From JAVBQF01 sp031549195 (GTDB lineage: Bacteria; Bacillota_I; Bacilli_A; RF39; UBA660): a DNA stretch of 22,987 nt. The position numbers and the translations under genes were made by a program. The DNA is taken from assembly GCA_031549195.1 (NCBI GenBank), contig JAVBQF010000023.1:1-22987 (forward strand). Reading direction: 5' to 3'. Every line of letters begins with the position of its first letter. Positions within the stretch are counted from its first letter, which is position 1. The notes under the pieces were generated by a model. It was not told the origin of the DNA. It made no database searches and saw only the letters and a program-made list of their open reading frames with translations. Shown here one piece after another: positions 5,770 through 14,741 of the stretch.

Positions 5770-6546
5770 ATGCCAAAAAAAGTTCTGATTGAGGATGTAA
5801 AAGAAAAAAAGGTAGTTAAGGCTAAAATAGCTACTAAGGAACTTGTTAAAAAAGTTAATGTTGAAAAGAAAGTGAAGCCAGACAAAGTAGTAGAAGTTGT
5901 ATCAACTAAACAAAAAGAAGAAAAGATAAAAATAAAATACAACATATTTAACTTAGTTGAGATTATCACTCATGCCTTATCAAGAATTGTAAATGATTTA
6001 GGTAAATATGTTACTAAAAAAGAAAATGAGAATAAGGTATTTGTAGTATTAAAACTATTGTTAATCTTTTTTGCCATCGCAATTCTTAAGGTACCTTTCG
6101 TTGCAATTAAGATGTTTGGAGTATTTCTAATTTATCTAGTCGGAACAACCTTCAGGGAATTATTAAGTTCTACTTGGATACATGTTGTCAATTATACTTA
6201 TGTATTAATAAGCTTAAACTTTTTATATGTTTCTGTCAAAAAGTTAATTAAAACCGAAGAATACTTAGCTTTTTATCAAGATGATAATAAGAAAATAAAA
6301 ATGATGAAAAATATAGGAAGTAAAGCAGTTGCTGTTTTGAGAATGATTTTATACTTTGCTTTATTGCCACTTTTAGGTGCGGCAGTACTTTTTGCAGTAG
6401 CACTTGGAATGTTTATATTCATGGCTATGCATAATATATATTTAATAAGTATATTCTTAATCGTTATAAGTGCAATAGCAATACTTGTATCATTGTTTTT
6501 CCTACTATATGATTCTTGTTTTTCGAAGAAAGTGGGGGAGAAGTAA
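5770..6546 (+). CDS. Polytopic membrane protein with Lys-rich N terminus, unknown
   Basis: A 258-aa protein. Residues 1-55 are extremely rich in Lys, Val and Glu, with heptad-like KVEKKV patterns, and are probably cytoplasmic. Hydrophobic segments follow at about 89-127 (one or two passes), 137-156, 186-220 and 222-247, and the protein ends in a short Lys-rich tail. ATG 5770 has AGGAAGTGA just upstream; an upstream in-frame start overlapping ylqF would lack this. No family is recognised. Only one base separates its stop from the next gene, so the two membrane genes are probably co-translated partners. Confidence 0.8.
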   Translation: MPKKVLIEDVKEKKVVKAKIATKELVKKVNVEKKVKPDKVVEVVSTKQKEEKIKIKYNIFNLVEIITHALSRIVNDLGKYVTKKENENKVFVVLKLLLIFFAIAILKVPFVAIKMFGVFLIYLVGTTFRELLSSTWIHVVNYTYVLISLNFLYVSVKKLIKTEEYLAFYQDDNKKIKMMKNIGSKAVAVLRMILYFALLPLLGAAVLFAVALGMFIFMAMHNIYLISIFLIVISAIAILVSLFFLLYDSCFSKKVGEK

Positions 6547-6547
6547 T

Positions 6548-7093
6548 ATGAAAGATAAATTTGTTATTACTATAACAGTAGCATTTGGTGTACTATTAGT
6601 AAGTTTATTATTGTTGTGGACTGAGACAAAAAATTATAAATACTCGAGTGATCTACCAGAAGTATTTGATATGGTTGAAAAAGAAGCAACATTTAATCTA
6701 GGTAGAGAAGAGCTTGTTTGCATAATGAATAATTTTACCAATAGGAATATATCTCTTCAAGTAGATAATAGATTAGAAGATGAAATAAGGATAACATTTA
6801 AATACTACAAGACAAACAAAACATCATATACACAAAAATATGATTCTAAAGATGATAATAAATCTTATATTAATTTCAAAAGTGATTTCAAATTAAATAG
6901 AGATAATATATCAGATGTATTTAATTTAGGATCTAAGATGATGGAAGATAAAACAATTTATAATTATAGTTTACTTAAATATTCTAAGATTGTAGTATAT
7001 GTAAATGAAGATAATGTTAATAAAATAAAATTTGCTAGAGAAAATAGTTATTTCTGTAGTTCCTCTGGTTGGAATGATATTAAATGGTATTAA
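6548..7093 (+). CDS. Single-pass membrane-anchored protein, unknown
   Basis: A 181-aa protein with one N-terminal membrane segment (about 5-24) and a 157-residue hydrophilic domain expected outside the cell. Two Cys residues (58 and 170) could form a disulfide. Start ATG 6548 has a strong SD (GGGGGAG). Its 3' end overlaps the rnhB start by 10 bases. No family is recognised. Pairing with the polytopic protein upstream suggests a two-component membrane module, but nothing shows its function. Confidence 0.8.
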   Translation: MKDKFVITITVAFGVLLVSLLLLWTETKNYKYSSDLPEVFDMVEKEATFNLGREELVCIMNNFTNRNISLQVDNRLEDEIRITFKYYKTNKTSYTQKYDSKDDNKSYINFKSDFKLNRDNISDVFNLGSKMMEDKTIYNYSLLKYSKIVVYVNEDNVNKIKFARENSYFCSSSGWNDIKWY

Positions 7094-7719
7094 TTGATAA
7101 CCGAGAATATGAAAAAGAGTTAAATAAAAAGGGCATTAAGATTATTGCAGGAATCGATGAAGTAGGTAGAGGGCCATTAGCTGGTCCTGTTGTAACTGCA
7201 TGTGTCATATTGCCTTTTAATTTTGCCTTAGAAGGACTTACAGATTCAAAAAAATTGAGTATAAAAAAAAGAGAAGAATTTTACGAAGTTATAATGAAAG
7301 AAGCACTAGCGGTTGGACTTGGTATTAAAAGTGAAGATGTTATAGATAAAGTTAATATTTATCAAGCCACAAAACTAGCCATGTATGATTCTTTCAATGA
7401 ATGCAATAAAAAGGTTAAAATTGAACATGTCTTAATAGATGCAATGAAATTAGAGAATCTGTCAGTACCTTATACTTCAATTATTAAAGGTGACTTAAAA
7501 AGTATTACTATAGCTGCTGCTTCTGTAATAGCAAAAGTGACAAGAGATAGAATTATGATGGAACTTGATAAAAAATACTCTATGTATGACTTTAAGCATA
7601 ATATGGGATATCCTACTAAAAAGCATGTGGAAGCAATAGAAAAATATGGGATTATAAAAGAACATAGAAGGACTTATACACCCGTTAATAAGTATTTAGA
7701 TAAGCTAAATATTGAATAA
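7084..7719 (+). CDS. rnhB: Ribonuclease HII
   Basis: A 211-aa enzyme that cleaves RNA in RNA-DNA hybrids and removes single misincorporated ribonucleotides. Catalytic motifs are present: AGIDEVGRGPLAGPV (D25, E26), VLIDAM (D119) and KVTRDRIM (D155), plus the C-terminal HNMGYPTKKH and HRRTYTPV blocks. It is close in length to the E. coli enzyme and shorter than that of B. subtilis. The start ATG 7084 overlaps the previous gene by 10 bases. Confidence 0.95.
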   Translation: MVLIDNREYEKELNKKGIKIIAGIDEVGRGPLAGPVVTACVILPFNFALEGLTDSKKLSIKKREEFYEVIMKEALAVGLGIKSEDVIDKVNIYQATKLAMYDSFNECNKKVKIEHVLIDAMKLENLSVPYTSIIKGDLKSITIAAASVIAKVTRDRIMMELDKKYSMYDFKHNMGYPTKKHVEAIEKYGIIKEHRRTYTPVNKYLDKLNIE

Positions 7720-7760
7720 TTAACATTAATATGATAATCTATCAAATAGAGGTGAATTAG

Positions 7761-8186
7761 ATGAATAAACTAAAATTAATACTAGTTTTGTTAATAGCAG
7801 TATTATTAGTTGGATGTACTAACAATAATAGCAATGAAGAAAAATATTTAGAAGAAATTACATATAAAGAATTTTTAGAAAAGTTAGAAAATAAAGAAAC
7901 ATTTATATTAGAGATTATGGCAACAAGCTGCACACACTGTCAAACATTTACACCTAAGTTTGTTTCAGTATTAGAAGAGTATGATATTAAAGCATATAAA
8001 ATTAATTTATCTAATATAAGTGAAGAAGATGAGAACTCGTTAAAGCAAGAACAAAATTATGAAGGTACCCCTGAAGTTATATTCTTTTTTGAAGGTAAAG
8101 AGAAGTCAAAACTTCAAAGAATTGGTGGGGATGTAAGCAAAACAAAGATTATATCTAAGTTAAAATCAGCTGGATATATAGAATAA
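7761..8186 (+). CDS. Thioredoxin-like lipoprotein
   Basis: A 141-aa protein with a type II signal peptide: MNKLK, a hydrophobic stretch, and lipobox LLVGC with C19 as the lipidation site. A small thioredoxin-fold domain follows, with the redox pair CTHC (about 57-60, ATSCTHCQTF) and the cis-Pro region EGTPEVIFF. The TlpA-type membrane insertion is absent, making it a minimal thioredoxin. It probably acts on disulfides at the outer face of the membrane. ATG 7761 follows AGAGGTGA. It is the last gene before the shared terminator and is likely part of the ylqF-rnhB transcript. Confidence 0.85.
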   Translation: MNKLKLILVLLIAVLLVGCTNNNSNEEKYLEEITYKEFLEKLENKETFILEIMATSCTHCQTFTPKFVSVLEEYDIKAYKINLSNISEEDENSLKQEQNYEGTPEVIFFFEGKEKSKLQRIGGDVSKTKIISKLKSAGYIE

Positions 8187-8196
8187 TAGGTATATA

Positions 8197-8250
8197 AAAA
8201 GTAGATTATTAAAGTGTCAATAGGTACACTACAGTAATCTACTTTTAATT
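8197..8250. terminator. Convergent (bidirectional) terminator
   Basis: A perfect 12-bp stem, AAAAGTAGATTA (8197-8208) with TAATCTACTTTT (8235-8246), encloses an inner AGTGT/ACACT pairing. T-rich runs follow on the plus strand, and the A-run on the left serves the minus strand. It lies between the plus-strand lipoprotein gene and the minus-strand gene ending at 8253, as expected for a terminator used from both sides. Confidence 0.85.
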
Positions 8251-8252
8251 TT

Positions 8253-9314
8253 TTAAAATGGAATATTAATAGCTCTAGAGGCTCTGTCAGTAGCTTCTTT
8301 TGGCATGTCACAAATAGGAAATGAACTGTCATTAAGAACCTTTTCAATACCCTTAGAAACAGTATCGGTTCTAGGTTGCATTGTAACAGTTGATAGCAAA
8401 AAATGAAATGTTGGAGATAATGATGCTAACAATTGATTTAAACCATGTTTTGTATCTTCTACTTTATTTAATGCAAATGATATTGTATTCATAGGTCTAG
8501 TTGAAGCAATCATTGCTTGCTCCACTAATGCTTTATTACAATCTGCTATAGATACAACAACTCTTTCATTAGGATTACTTACATCAGGTTTATAAGTTAA
8601 GTCAGCTTCGTCATCACAATGAAACGAAACAGTACTAATACCTTCATTGCTAATTTCTTCATATTCAACAATCATTCCATTAACTATCTTATATCTAAAG
8701 TTTCTACAATTATTATTATGATTATTAAATAATGAAAATGTTACACCTGTTTTTCTGGTTAAAACGATTCTAGCCTCTTTATATGTATCGGCATCCTCAT
8801 CTTTCCTTTTTTGAAATCCGCATGCTGGTATAACTGACTCTCCTCTTAACCTTCTTTTCTCTTCTTCATCTTCTTCTTCATTAGACTTTTTAATGTTTAT
8901 TTCGATATTAGCACTTCCACAATTTAATCTTTTAGTTGGGTCCATACTTTTCTCTCTTGGTTTGGATGTATCTATATCTTTAATCGATAATGTTAGATCA
9001 TTACCATTACTAATAATATGTATTTTAAATATACCATCCTCTGAAAACTCAATGTGTCCATTTTTTCCTAAAGAAAACTGAATAAAAAAGCTTTCATCAG
9101 CCCTTTGACTAAGTCTACATTGACTTGGATCTTCATCGGCTGAAAATCGTATAAAAACTTGTTCTAGATTTAATCTATTTCTAAATATTTTATATCCAAA
9201 TATATCAAATAAGTCACAAATAAAATAATCATAAATAGGTTTAAACTCCTCTAATAATTGTTTTGTTTTTTCTTCTTTTAACAATTCTTCTCTAGACTTT
9301 TTCTTTTCAGTCAT
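8253..9314 (-). CDS. Unknown soluble protein, 353 aa
   Basis: The only minus-strand gene here. The protein starts with a Lys/Glu-rich helix (MTEKKKSREELLKEEKTK), has a mixed beta-rich first half, an acidic-basic linker around 143-155 (NEEEDEEEKRRLRG), and a Ser/Asn-rich C-terminal part. Cys residues are scattered without a clear metal site. There is no signal peptide or membrane segment. The start has a good SD (AAGAAGGG, reverse strand). I do not recognise a family; it may be lineage-specific. Confidence 0.8.
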   Translation of the reverse strand: MTEKKKSREELLKEEKTKQLLEEFKPIYDYFICDLFDIFGYKIFRNRLNLEQVFIRFSADEDPSQCRLSQRADESFFIQFSLGKNGHIEFSEDGIFKIHIISNGNDLTLSIKDIDTSKPREKSMDPTKRLNCGSANIEINIKKSNEEEDEEEKRRLRGESVIPACGFQKRKDEDADTYKEARIVLTRKTGVTFSLFNNHNNNCRNFRYKIVNGMIVEYEEISNEGISTVSFHCDDEADLTYKPDVSNPNERVVVSIADCNKALVEQAMIASTRPMNTISFALNKVEDTKHGLNQLLASLSPTFHFLLSTVTMQPRTDTVSKGIEKVLNDSSFPICDMPKEATDRASRAINIPF

Positions 9315-9337
9315 ATTAATCCCTTCTTTAATGTGTT

Positions 9338-9366
9338 ATTATAATAAATCTTACTAGATAAGTAAA
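9338..9366 (-). promoter_or_regulatory. Promoter for the minus-strand 353-aa gene
   Basis: Read on the minus strand: -35 TTTACT (9361-9366), a 17-base spacer and a consensus -10 TATAAT (9338-9343), about 24 bases before the start codon. The priA promoter must lie in the same 108-base divergent intergenic region, but no equally good match is seen for it. Confidence 0.65.
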
Positions 9367-9422
9367 CAAAAATATACAAATGTTACCCTATAAGTGTTAT
9401 TATATAGGTAATGGAGGTATTT

Positions 9423-11594
9423 ATGATAGTAAATGTTTTAGTAGAGTTATCAAATAAGAATATAGATAGAACTTTTAGCTATTATGTACCAGAATGCTTA
9501 AGAGAAAAGATAAAAATTGGTATCAGAGTAAAGGTACCGTTTAATAATCAAACTTTAGAGGGTTTTATATTAGAAGTATTAAGCAATAATGATATTAAAG
9601 AATTAAAAGAAATAATAGATGTAGTAGATGAAGATATCATTTTAAATGAAGAACTTTTAGAACTTGGTAAATATATTAAGGATAAAACAATATGTACTTT
9701 AATAAGCGCATATCAAGCAATGCTTCCCAAAGCATTAAAGGCACAGAATAGGACTTTAATAAATAAAAGATTTGATAAATATATAGAACTTAACGTTAGT
9801 GAATATAGTTTGAGTAATTATAGATTAAATGAACCACAGAAAGAGATATTAGAAATAGTTATTGCTAATAATATTGTAAGAAAAAATGAATTAACTGCAA
9901 TATCTACTTCTTCTGTTAAAACACTATTAAATAAAAAAGTATTAAGAGAAGTAGAAAGAGAAACCTATAGGCTTAATGTTAATAGCCTAGAAAAAGATAA
10001 TATTCATATATTAACAGATGATCAACAAAAAATTGTTGATACAGTAATAAAAAACGAAGAACTACCTAAGAACTATTTGTTGCATGGGGTTACTGGTAGT
10101 GGAAAAACCGAAGTATATATGGAAATAATTGAACATATGCGAAGTCTTGGGAAAACAAGTATTGTGTTAGTCCCCGAAATATCTTTAACCCCCCAAATGG
10201 TTTTAAGATTTACTAGGAGATTTGATAATATTGCAATACTTCATTCAAGGCTCAGTGAAGGTGAAAAATATGATGAGTATAGGCGAATTGCAAAAGGGGA
10301 AGTTGATATTGTTATTGGTGCTAGAAGCGCAATATTCGCACCACTTTCCAGTATTGGTGTAATAATAATAGATGAGGAGCACAGCAATACCTATAAGCAA
10401 GAAAATAATCCTAAATATGATGCAGTAGATATTGCAATCAAAAGAAGTGAATATCATAAGTGTTCAGTTATACTAGGAAGTGCTACTCCAACACTTGAAA
10501 GTTACACTAAAGCAATTGTTAAAAGATATGATTTATTGGAACTTAAAAATAGAGTTAACAATAAATTGCTACCTAATGTACAAATAATTGATATGCATAA
10601 AGAAATTAAGAAAAATGGATATTTTTCTTCAGATTTAATAAAAGCCATAAACGAGAAGTTAGAAAAAAAAGAACAAATAATCCTTCTGTTAAATAGGAGA
10701 GGTCACTCTTCTTTTGTAACTTGTTCTAATTGTGGTTATGTTGCAAAATGCCCAAATTGTGATATTACGCTTACTTATCATAAGACTAGTGATATGTGCA
10801 GGTGTCATTATTGTGGTTATGCAACTAAAAGATTGATATCTTGTCCTGAATGCCATGAAGACAGCATTAAGAATCTAGGTGTAGGTACTGAGAAGATTGA
10901 AGAAGAACTTCATAAATTAGTGGCTGCAAAAATAGTAAGAATGGATTTTGATACTACTAATACCAAAGGAGCCCATGAGAAAATTATTACAGACTTTATG
11001 GAACATAAATATGATATATTACTCGGTACTCAAATGATTGCCAAAGGCCTTGATTTTCCAAATGTTACATTAGTAGGGGTTATAAATGCTGATACAAGCT
11101 TAATCATACCTAATTTTAGAAGCAGCGAATATACATTTCAACTTTTATCGCAAGTAGCAGGAAGAAGTGGACGCGGTGATAAAGAAGGAATTGTGATAAT
11201 ACAAACTTTTAACAAGGAACATTATGCTATTGAATTAGCAAGGACTCATGACTATATAAATTTTTATAAAAAAGAGATGAGCATTAGAAAAGAATTAGGA
11301 TATCCACCGTATTACTATATTGTTTCTATTAAAGTAATGAGTAGTGATTATGATATAGCAAGGAATGAAAGTAATAAAATTAGTAATATTTTAAAAAGGG
11401 AATTAATTAACTCTAAAGTATTAGGTCCTTCAATTGGGAGTACCTTTAAAGTAAATAATATATATCGCTTTGGTATTGTGATTAAATATAAAAAGGAAGA
11501 TAGACTATATGGTGTTTTAAATAACTTGATAGAGGCTTATAAGAGTAATAACAAAGTTAAAATAGATATAGATTTTAATCCAAATAATATATAG
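9423..11594 (+). CDS. priA: Primosomal protein N' (PriA helicase)
   Basis: A 723-aa superfamily 2 helicase that reloads the replisome at stalled forks. The N-terminal DNA-binding domain starts MIVNVLVELSNKNIDRTFSYYVP. Walker A is GVTGSGKTE (about 222-230) and Walker B is IIIDEEH (about 313-319), followed by GSATPTLES. The Zn-binding insertion has paired Cys (CSNCGY, CPNC, CHYCGY, CPEC) at about 433-480, then GTQMIAKGLDFP and QVAGRSGRG. It is shorter than the B. subtilis protein, as expected for a reduced version. ATG 9423 is used because GGAGG at 9413-9417 fits it; the ATG at 9411 overlaps that SD. Confidence 0.95.
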   Translation: MIVNVLVELSNKNIDRTFSYYVPECLREKIKIGIRVKVPFNNQTLEGFILEVLSNNDIKELKEIIDVVDEDIILNEELLELGKYIKDKTICTLISAYQAMLPKALKAQNRTLINKRFDKYIELNVSEYSLSNYRLNEPQKEILEIVIANNIVRKNELTAISTSSVKTLLNKKVLREVERETYRLNVNSLEKDNIHILTDDQQKIVDTVIKNEELPKNYLLHGVTGSGKTEVYMEIIEHMRSLGKTSIVLVPEISLTPQMVLRFTRRFDNIAILHSRLSEGEKYDEYRRIAKGEVDIVIGARSAIFAPLSSIGVIIIDEEHSNTYKQENNPKYDAVDIAIKRSEYHKCSVILGSATPTLESYTKAIVKRYDLLELKNRVNNKLLPNVQIIDMHKEIKKNGYFSSDLIKAINEKLEKKEQIILLLNRRGHSSFVTCSNCGYVAKCPNCDITLTYHKTSDMCRCHYCGYATKRLISCPECHEDSIKNLGVGTEKIEEELHKLVAAKIVRMDFDTTNTKGAHEKIITDFMEHKYDILLGTQMIAKGLDFPNVTLVGVINADTSLIIPNFRSSEYTFQLLSQVAGRSGRGDKEGIVIIQTFNKEHYAIELARTHDYINFYKKEMSIRKELGYPPYYYIVSIKVMSSDYDIARNESNKISNILKRELINSKVLGPSIGSTFKVNNIYRFGIVIKYKKEDRLYGVLNNLIEAYKSNNKVKIDIDFNPNNI

Positions 11595-11611
11595 TCAAAT
11601 AAACACTATGA

Positions 11612-11640
11612 TTGCAATTTAAAGTAAAATATGATATAAT
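11612..11640 (+). promoter_or_regulatory. Promoter of the 175-aa gene
   Basis: -35 TTGCAA (11612-11617), a 17-base spacer and -10 TATAAT (11635-11640), about 30 bases upstream of ATG 11671. It shows that this gene is transcribed separately from priA. Confidence 0.75.
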
Positions 11641-11670
11641 CATTTCCCAGTTTGGAAAGAGGAGTTTAAA

Positions 11671-12198
11671 ATGACATATATTCAAATGCAAGAAGAAATA
11701 GTAGATAATGCAAAAGAGATAGTAGCAATCACTGCTGATATTGATATATTGGATAGAGATCATCAAATGTTAAGTGCAACAATTAGCTTTGCAACAGAAA
11801 ATATAGAAAATAAATGGAGTTCTTTTATGCAATTATATAAAGCCACAGAAATGCTGGCAGCAAGAGGAAGAGACACAAGGGTTATAGAGGAAAAGATGGC
11901 AAAACTAGCTACACAAATACTAGATCAATTTGATACCAGAGATTCAATTGAAGGACAAAGATATCGCAATGAAACAATGGCGTTAGGGTTAACTGATGAC
12001 TTGGACAATCAAAAAGTACTAAAAACAAAACTAGAGTCTAATCTGTCAGCTGTAGAAAAGGCACAAAAAGATGGAACAAACATAAAAACATTTCCAATAG
12101 GTGAAATTACTGAAACAAATATATTATTAGGGGTAACACCATTGCCGGGTAAAGTATTAGTACTATCTCCTAAAACAGAAACAAATATATTACATTAA
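11671..12198 (+). CDS. Unknown 175-aa helical protein
   Basis: A soluble, mostly alpha-helical protein (about 1-135) with several heptad-like stretches, for example AEKAQKDG and KLESNLSAVEKAQ. A short Pro-containing tail follows (TPLPGKVLVLSPKTETNILH). There is no signal peptide or membrane segment. It has its own promoter, an SD (AGAGGAG) and a following terminator, so it is a single-gene unit. The sequence EITETNILLG...KTETNILH repeats the TETNIL motif near the C terminus. No family is recognised. Confidence 0.75.
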   Translation: MTYIQMQEEIVDNAKEIVAITADIDILDRDHQMLSATISFATENIENKWSSFMQLYKATEMLAARGRDTRVIEEKMAKLATQILDQFDTRDSIEGQRYRNETMALGLTDDLDNQKVLKTKLESNLSAVEKAQKDGTNIKTFPIGEITETNILLGVTPLPGKVLVLSPKTETNILH

Positions 12199-12212
12199 TT
12201 AATTTTATTATG

Positions 12213-12245
12213 AGCAGTTGTATAGACAATTGCTTTTTATTTTCT
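12213..12245 (+). terminator. Terminator after the 175-aa gene
   Basis: AGCAGTTGT (12213-12221) pairs with ACAATTGCT (12226-12234) with one G-T pair and a 4-base loop, followed directly by TTTTATTTT. Confidence 0.85.
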
Positions 12246-12255
12246 TAACAAATTC

Positions 12256-12389
12256 TTGAAATTAAATTTAGAAATGTGTTATAGTTAATATATTAATATT
12301 TAAATAGGTTAGAGATAACTTATTTTTTGTCGAATAAACAATCAAATTATGTAAAGTAAGCTTTAAAATAAGACAATTTTTGATATAAT
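12256..12389 (+). promoter_or_regulatory. parE upstream region with two candidate promoters
   Basis: The distal candidate is TTGAAA (12256-12261), an 18-base spacer and TATAGT (12280-12285). The proximal candidate is a TATAAT -10 box at 12384-12389 with a weak TTTAAA at 12362-12367. The SD (AGGGAGTGAT) and ATG 12407 follow. The rest of this AT-rich gap shows no gene or strong structure. Confidence 0.5.
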
Positions 12390-12406
12390 ATATAGGGAGT
12401 GATAAT

Positions 12407-14308
12407 ATGGCACTAAAATATGATGAGACATCAATTAAAATATTAGAAGGACTAGATGCCGTTAGAAAAAGACCCGGTATGTATATTGGTTCTACTGATA
12501 AAAGGGGATTGCATCATCTAGTTTGGGAAATTGTCGATAACGCAATTGATGAAGCAATCAATGGATTTGGTGACTATATTAAAGTGTTTTTACATAAAGA
12601 CGGATCGGTTAGTATTGAAGATCATGGAAGAGGATTACCAACAGGAAAGCATGAATCTGGTAAATCGACTCCAGAGGTTATTTTTACAATATTACATGCT
12701 GGTGGTAAATTTGAAGAGAGTGGCTATAAAGTATCTGGAGGATTGCATGGTGTTGGAGCTTCTGTTGTAAATGCACTGTCTAAGTGGATGGAAGTAACGA
12801 TTAAGCGTGATAAGGAAGAGTACTATATAAAATTTGAAAATGGTGGACATGTTACTGTACCATTAAAAGTAATTGGTTCTACAAATAAAACAGGAACAAC
12901 CGTGCATTTTATGCCAGATGAGGCAATATTTCAAGGCGTTAATTTTTCATATTCGCTTATTTGTGAGAGAATGCAAGAATCTGCTTTTCTAATAAAAGGA
13001 CTTACAATTGAAATAATAGATGAAGAAACAGGAAGAAATTCTAAATTTCACTATGAAAATGGATTAAAAGAATTTGTAGAATATTTAAATGAAGATAAGG
13101 AAGCGTTACATAAAGTAATAAATTTTGAAGCTATTAAAGATAAAATAGAAGTAGACATCGCAATGCAATATACAGATACATATCAAGAAAATATAGTATC
13201 ATTTGTTAATAATGTTAAAACTCCTGATGGTGGATCTCATGAAGTTGGATTTAAAACAGCACTGACACGCGTATTTAATGATTATGTTAAAGACAATAAT
13301 CTACTTAGGACAAAAGATAAAGCCTTAGAAGGTAGTGATGTTCGTGAAGGATTAACTGCAATCATTAGCTTAAAAATACCAGAGGGTTTATTGCAATTTG
13401 AAGGCCAAACTAAAGGAAAATTAGGAACACCACAAGCAAGGACAGTTGTAGAATCGATAGTGAGTGAAAAATTACAATTTTTCCTAGAAGAAAACAAAAA
13501 GATTGCAGTTGATATATTAGATAAAGCTTTAAAGAGCAAAATTGCAAGAGAAGCGGCAAGAAAAGCGAGAGAAGAAGCTAGGGCGGGAAAAACAAAAAAT
13601 CCAAAAGAGCGAGCACTTTCTGGGAAACTTACCCCAGCACAATCTAGAAATAAAGATAAAAATGAGCTTTTCTTAGTTGAAGGAGATTCAGCAGGAGGTT
13701 CAGCAAAGCAAGGAAGAGATAGAAAATTTCAAGCAATACTTCCACTTAGAGGAAAAGTATTGAATACAGAAAAAGCAAAATTAGAAGATATATTCAAAAA
13801 TGAAGAAATCAATACAATGATATATACAATAGGTGCTGGATATGGTCCAAATTTTGAAGTGAGCGACTGTGAATATAATAAAGTTATTATAATGACAGAT
13901 GCTGACCAAGATGGAGCTCATATTCAATGTTTACTTTTAACTTTTTTCTATCGATATATGAGACCTCTTATAGAGTCAGGTAAGCTATTTATAGCACTAC
14001 CACCATTATTTAAAATAACAAATGGCAAAAATATAGATTATGCTTACAGTATTGAAGAAATGCGTAAGATAGTCGGAGATAAAAAATGTGAAATACAAAG
14101 ATACAAAGGTTTAGGAGAAATGAATGCAGATCAGCTTGCAGAAACAACAATGAATCCTGCAACACGTTCATTAATCAAGGTTACTATTGAAGATGCTCTT
14201 TTGGTAGAAAGAAGGGTATCGGTTCTTATGGGGGATAGCGTTGAACCAAGAAAAGAATGGATTGAAGAGAATGTTGAGTTTTCTTTAGAAGACGATTATA
14301 AGATTTAG
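12407..14308 (+). CDS. parE: DNA topoisomerase IV subunit B
   Basis: A 633-aa ATPase subunit of the chromosome-decatenating type II topoisomerase. GHKL motifs are EIVDNAIDEA (E41, N45), DHGRGLPTG (72-80) and GGLHGVGAS (111-119). TOPRIM residues are E425 in FLVEGDSAGG and D498/D500 in TDADQDGAH. The QRYKGLGEMN motif lies near 562. It is assigned to ParE rather than GyrB because of DYIKVFLHKDGSVSIEDHGRGLPTG, REGLTAIIS, PLRGKVLNTEKA and the adjacent parC; overall it reads closely like Gram-positive ParE. Length is normal. Confidence 0.93.
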   Translation: MALKYDETSIKILEGLDAVRKRPGMYIGSTDKRGLHHLVWEIVDNAIDEAINGFGDYIKVFLHKDGSVSIEDHGRGLPTGKHESGKSTPEVIFTILHAGGKFEESGYKVSGGLHGVGASVVNALSKWMEVTIKRDKEEYYIKFENGGHVTVPLKVIGSTNKTGTTVHFMPDEAIFQGVNFSYSLICERMQESAFLIKGLTIEIIDEETGRNSKFHYENGLKEFVEYLNEDKEALHKVINFEAIKDKIEVDIAMQYTDTYQENIVSFVNNVKTPDGGSHEVGFKTALTRVFNDYVKDNNLLRTKDKALEGSDVREGLTAIISLKIPEGLLQFEGQTKGKLGTPQARTVVESIVSEKLQFFLEENKKIAVDILDKALKSKIAREAARKAREEARAGKTKNPKERALSGKLTPAQSRNKDKNELFLVEGDSAGGSAKQGRDRKFQAILPLRGKVLNTEKAKLEDIFKNEEINTMIYTIGAGYGPNFEVSDCEYNKVIIMTDADQDGAHIQCLLLTFFYRYMRPLIESGKLFIALPPLFKITNGKNIDYAYSIEEMRKIVGDKKCEIQRYKGLGEMNADQLAETTMNPATRSLIKVTIEDALLVERRVSVLMGDSVEPRKEWIEENVEFSLEDDYKI

Positions 14309-14324
14309 TAGTAGGAGTAGTAGT

Positions 14325-14726
14325 ATGGCATTATTAATAGATAAACAAAGAACAAATAAATTAAGAGAGCGTTTAGAAGAATTTAGTAAATTTGGAATGA
14401 CTTTATATTATTTATTAGAAGAAGGAAGAGTATCTGAATCAGAATTAGATGACATGTTTTTTTCGAGTGATGATGATAAATCTTCAATGATTTATGGAAG
14501 AATTATGAGAAAAATTAAATCAAATGATCTAGTTGAAGCTTTTAATAGATATAAATATGATTATCCAAATTCGAGTAATAATGAGATAAATAATTATCAA
14601 AATAATCTAAATTTAATATATATATCAAAATTATTGGACAAACTTAATTGTGAAGAAATATGCATAGATAAAGCAGTAATAAATACTTACAATTACTTAT
14701 TAGAAGAAGTGGTAGTTGAAAGTTAA
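14325..14726 (+). CDS. Unknown 133-aa protein between parE and parC
   Basis: A small soluble protein rich in Leu, Glu and Asn with a helical N-terminal part (LRERLEEFSKFGMTLYYLLEEGRVSESELDDMFF) and a C-terminal helix. It starts 16 bases after parE and ends 15 bases before parC, both with visible SD-like sequences (AGTAGGAGTAGT and AAGTAGGTG). It is therefore a full member of the topoisomerase IV operon. No family is recognised. Co-expression hints at a link to topoisomerase or chromosome segregation, but that is inference. Confidence 0.8.
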   Translation: MALLIDKQRTNKLRERLEEFSKFGMTLYYLLEEGRVSESELDDMFFSSDDDKSSMIYGRIMRKIKSNDLVEAFNRYKYDYPNSSNNEINNYQNNLNLIYISKLLDKLNCEEICIDKAVINTYNYLLEEVVVES

Positions 14727-14741
14727 AAAGTAGGTGTTATT

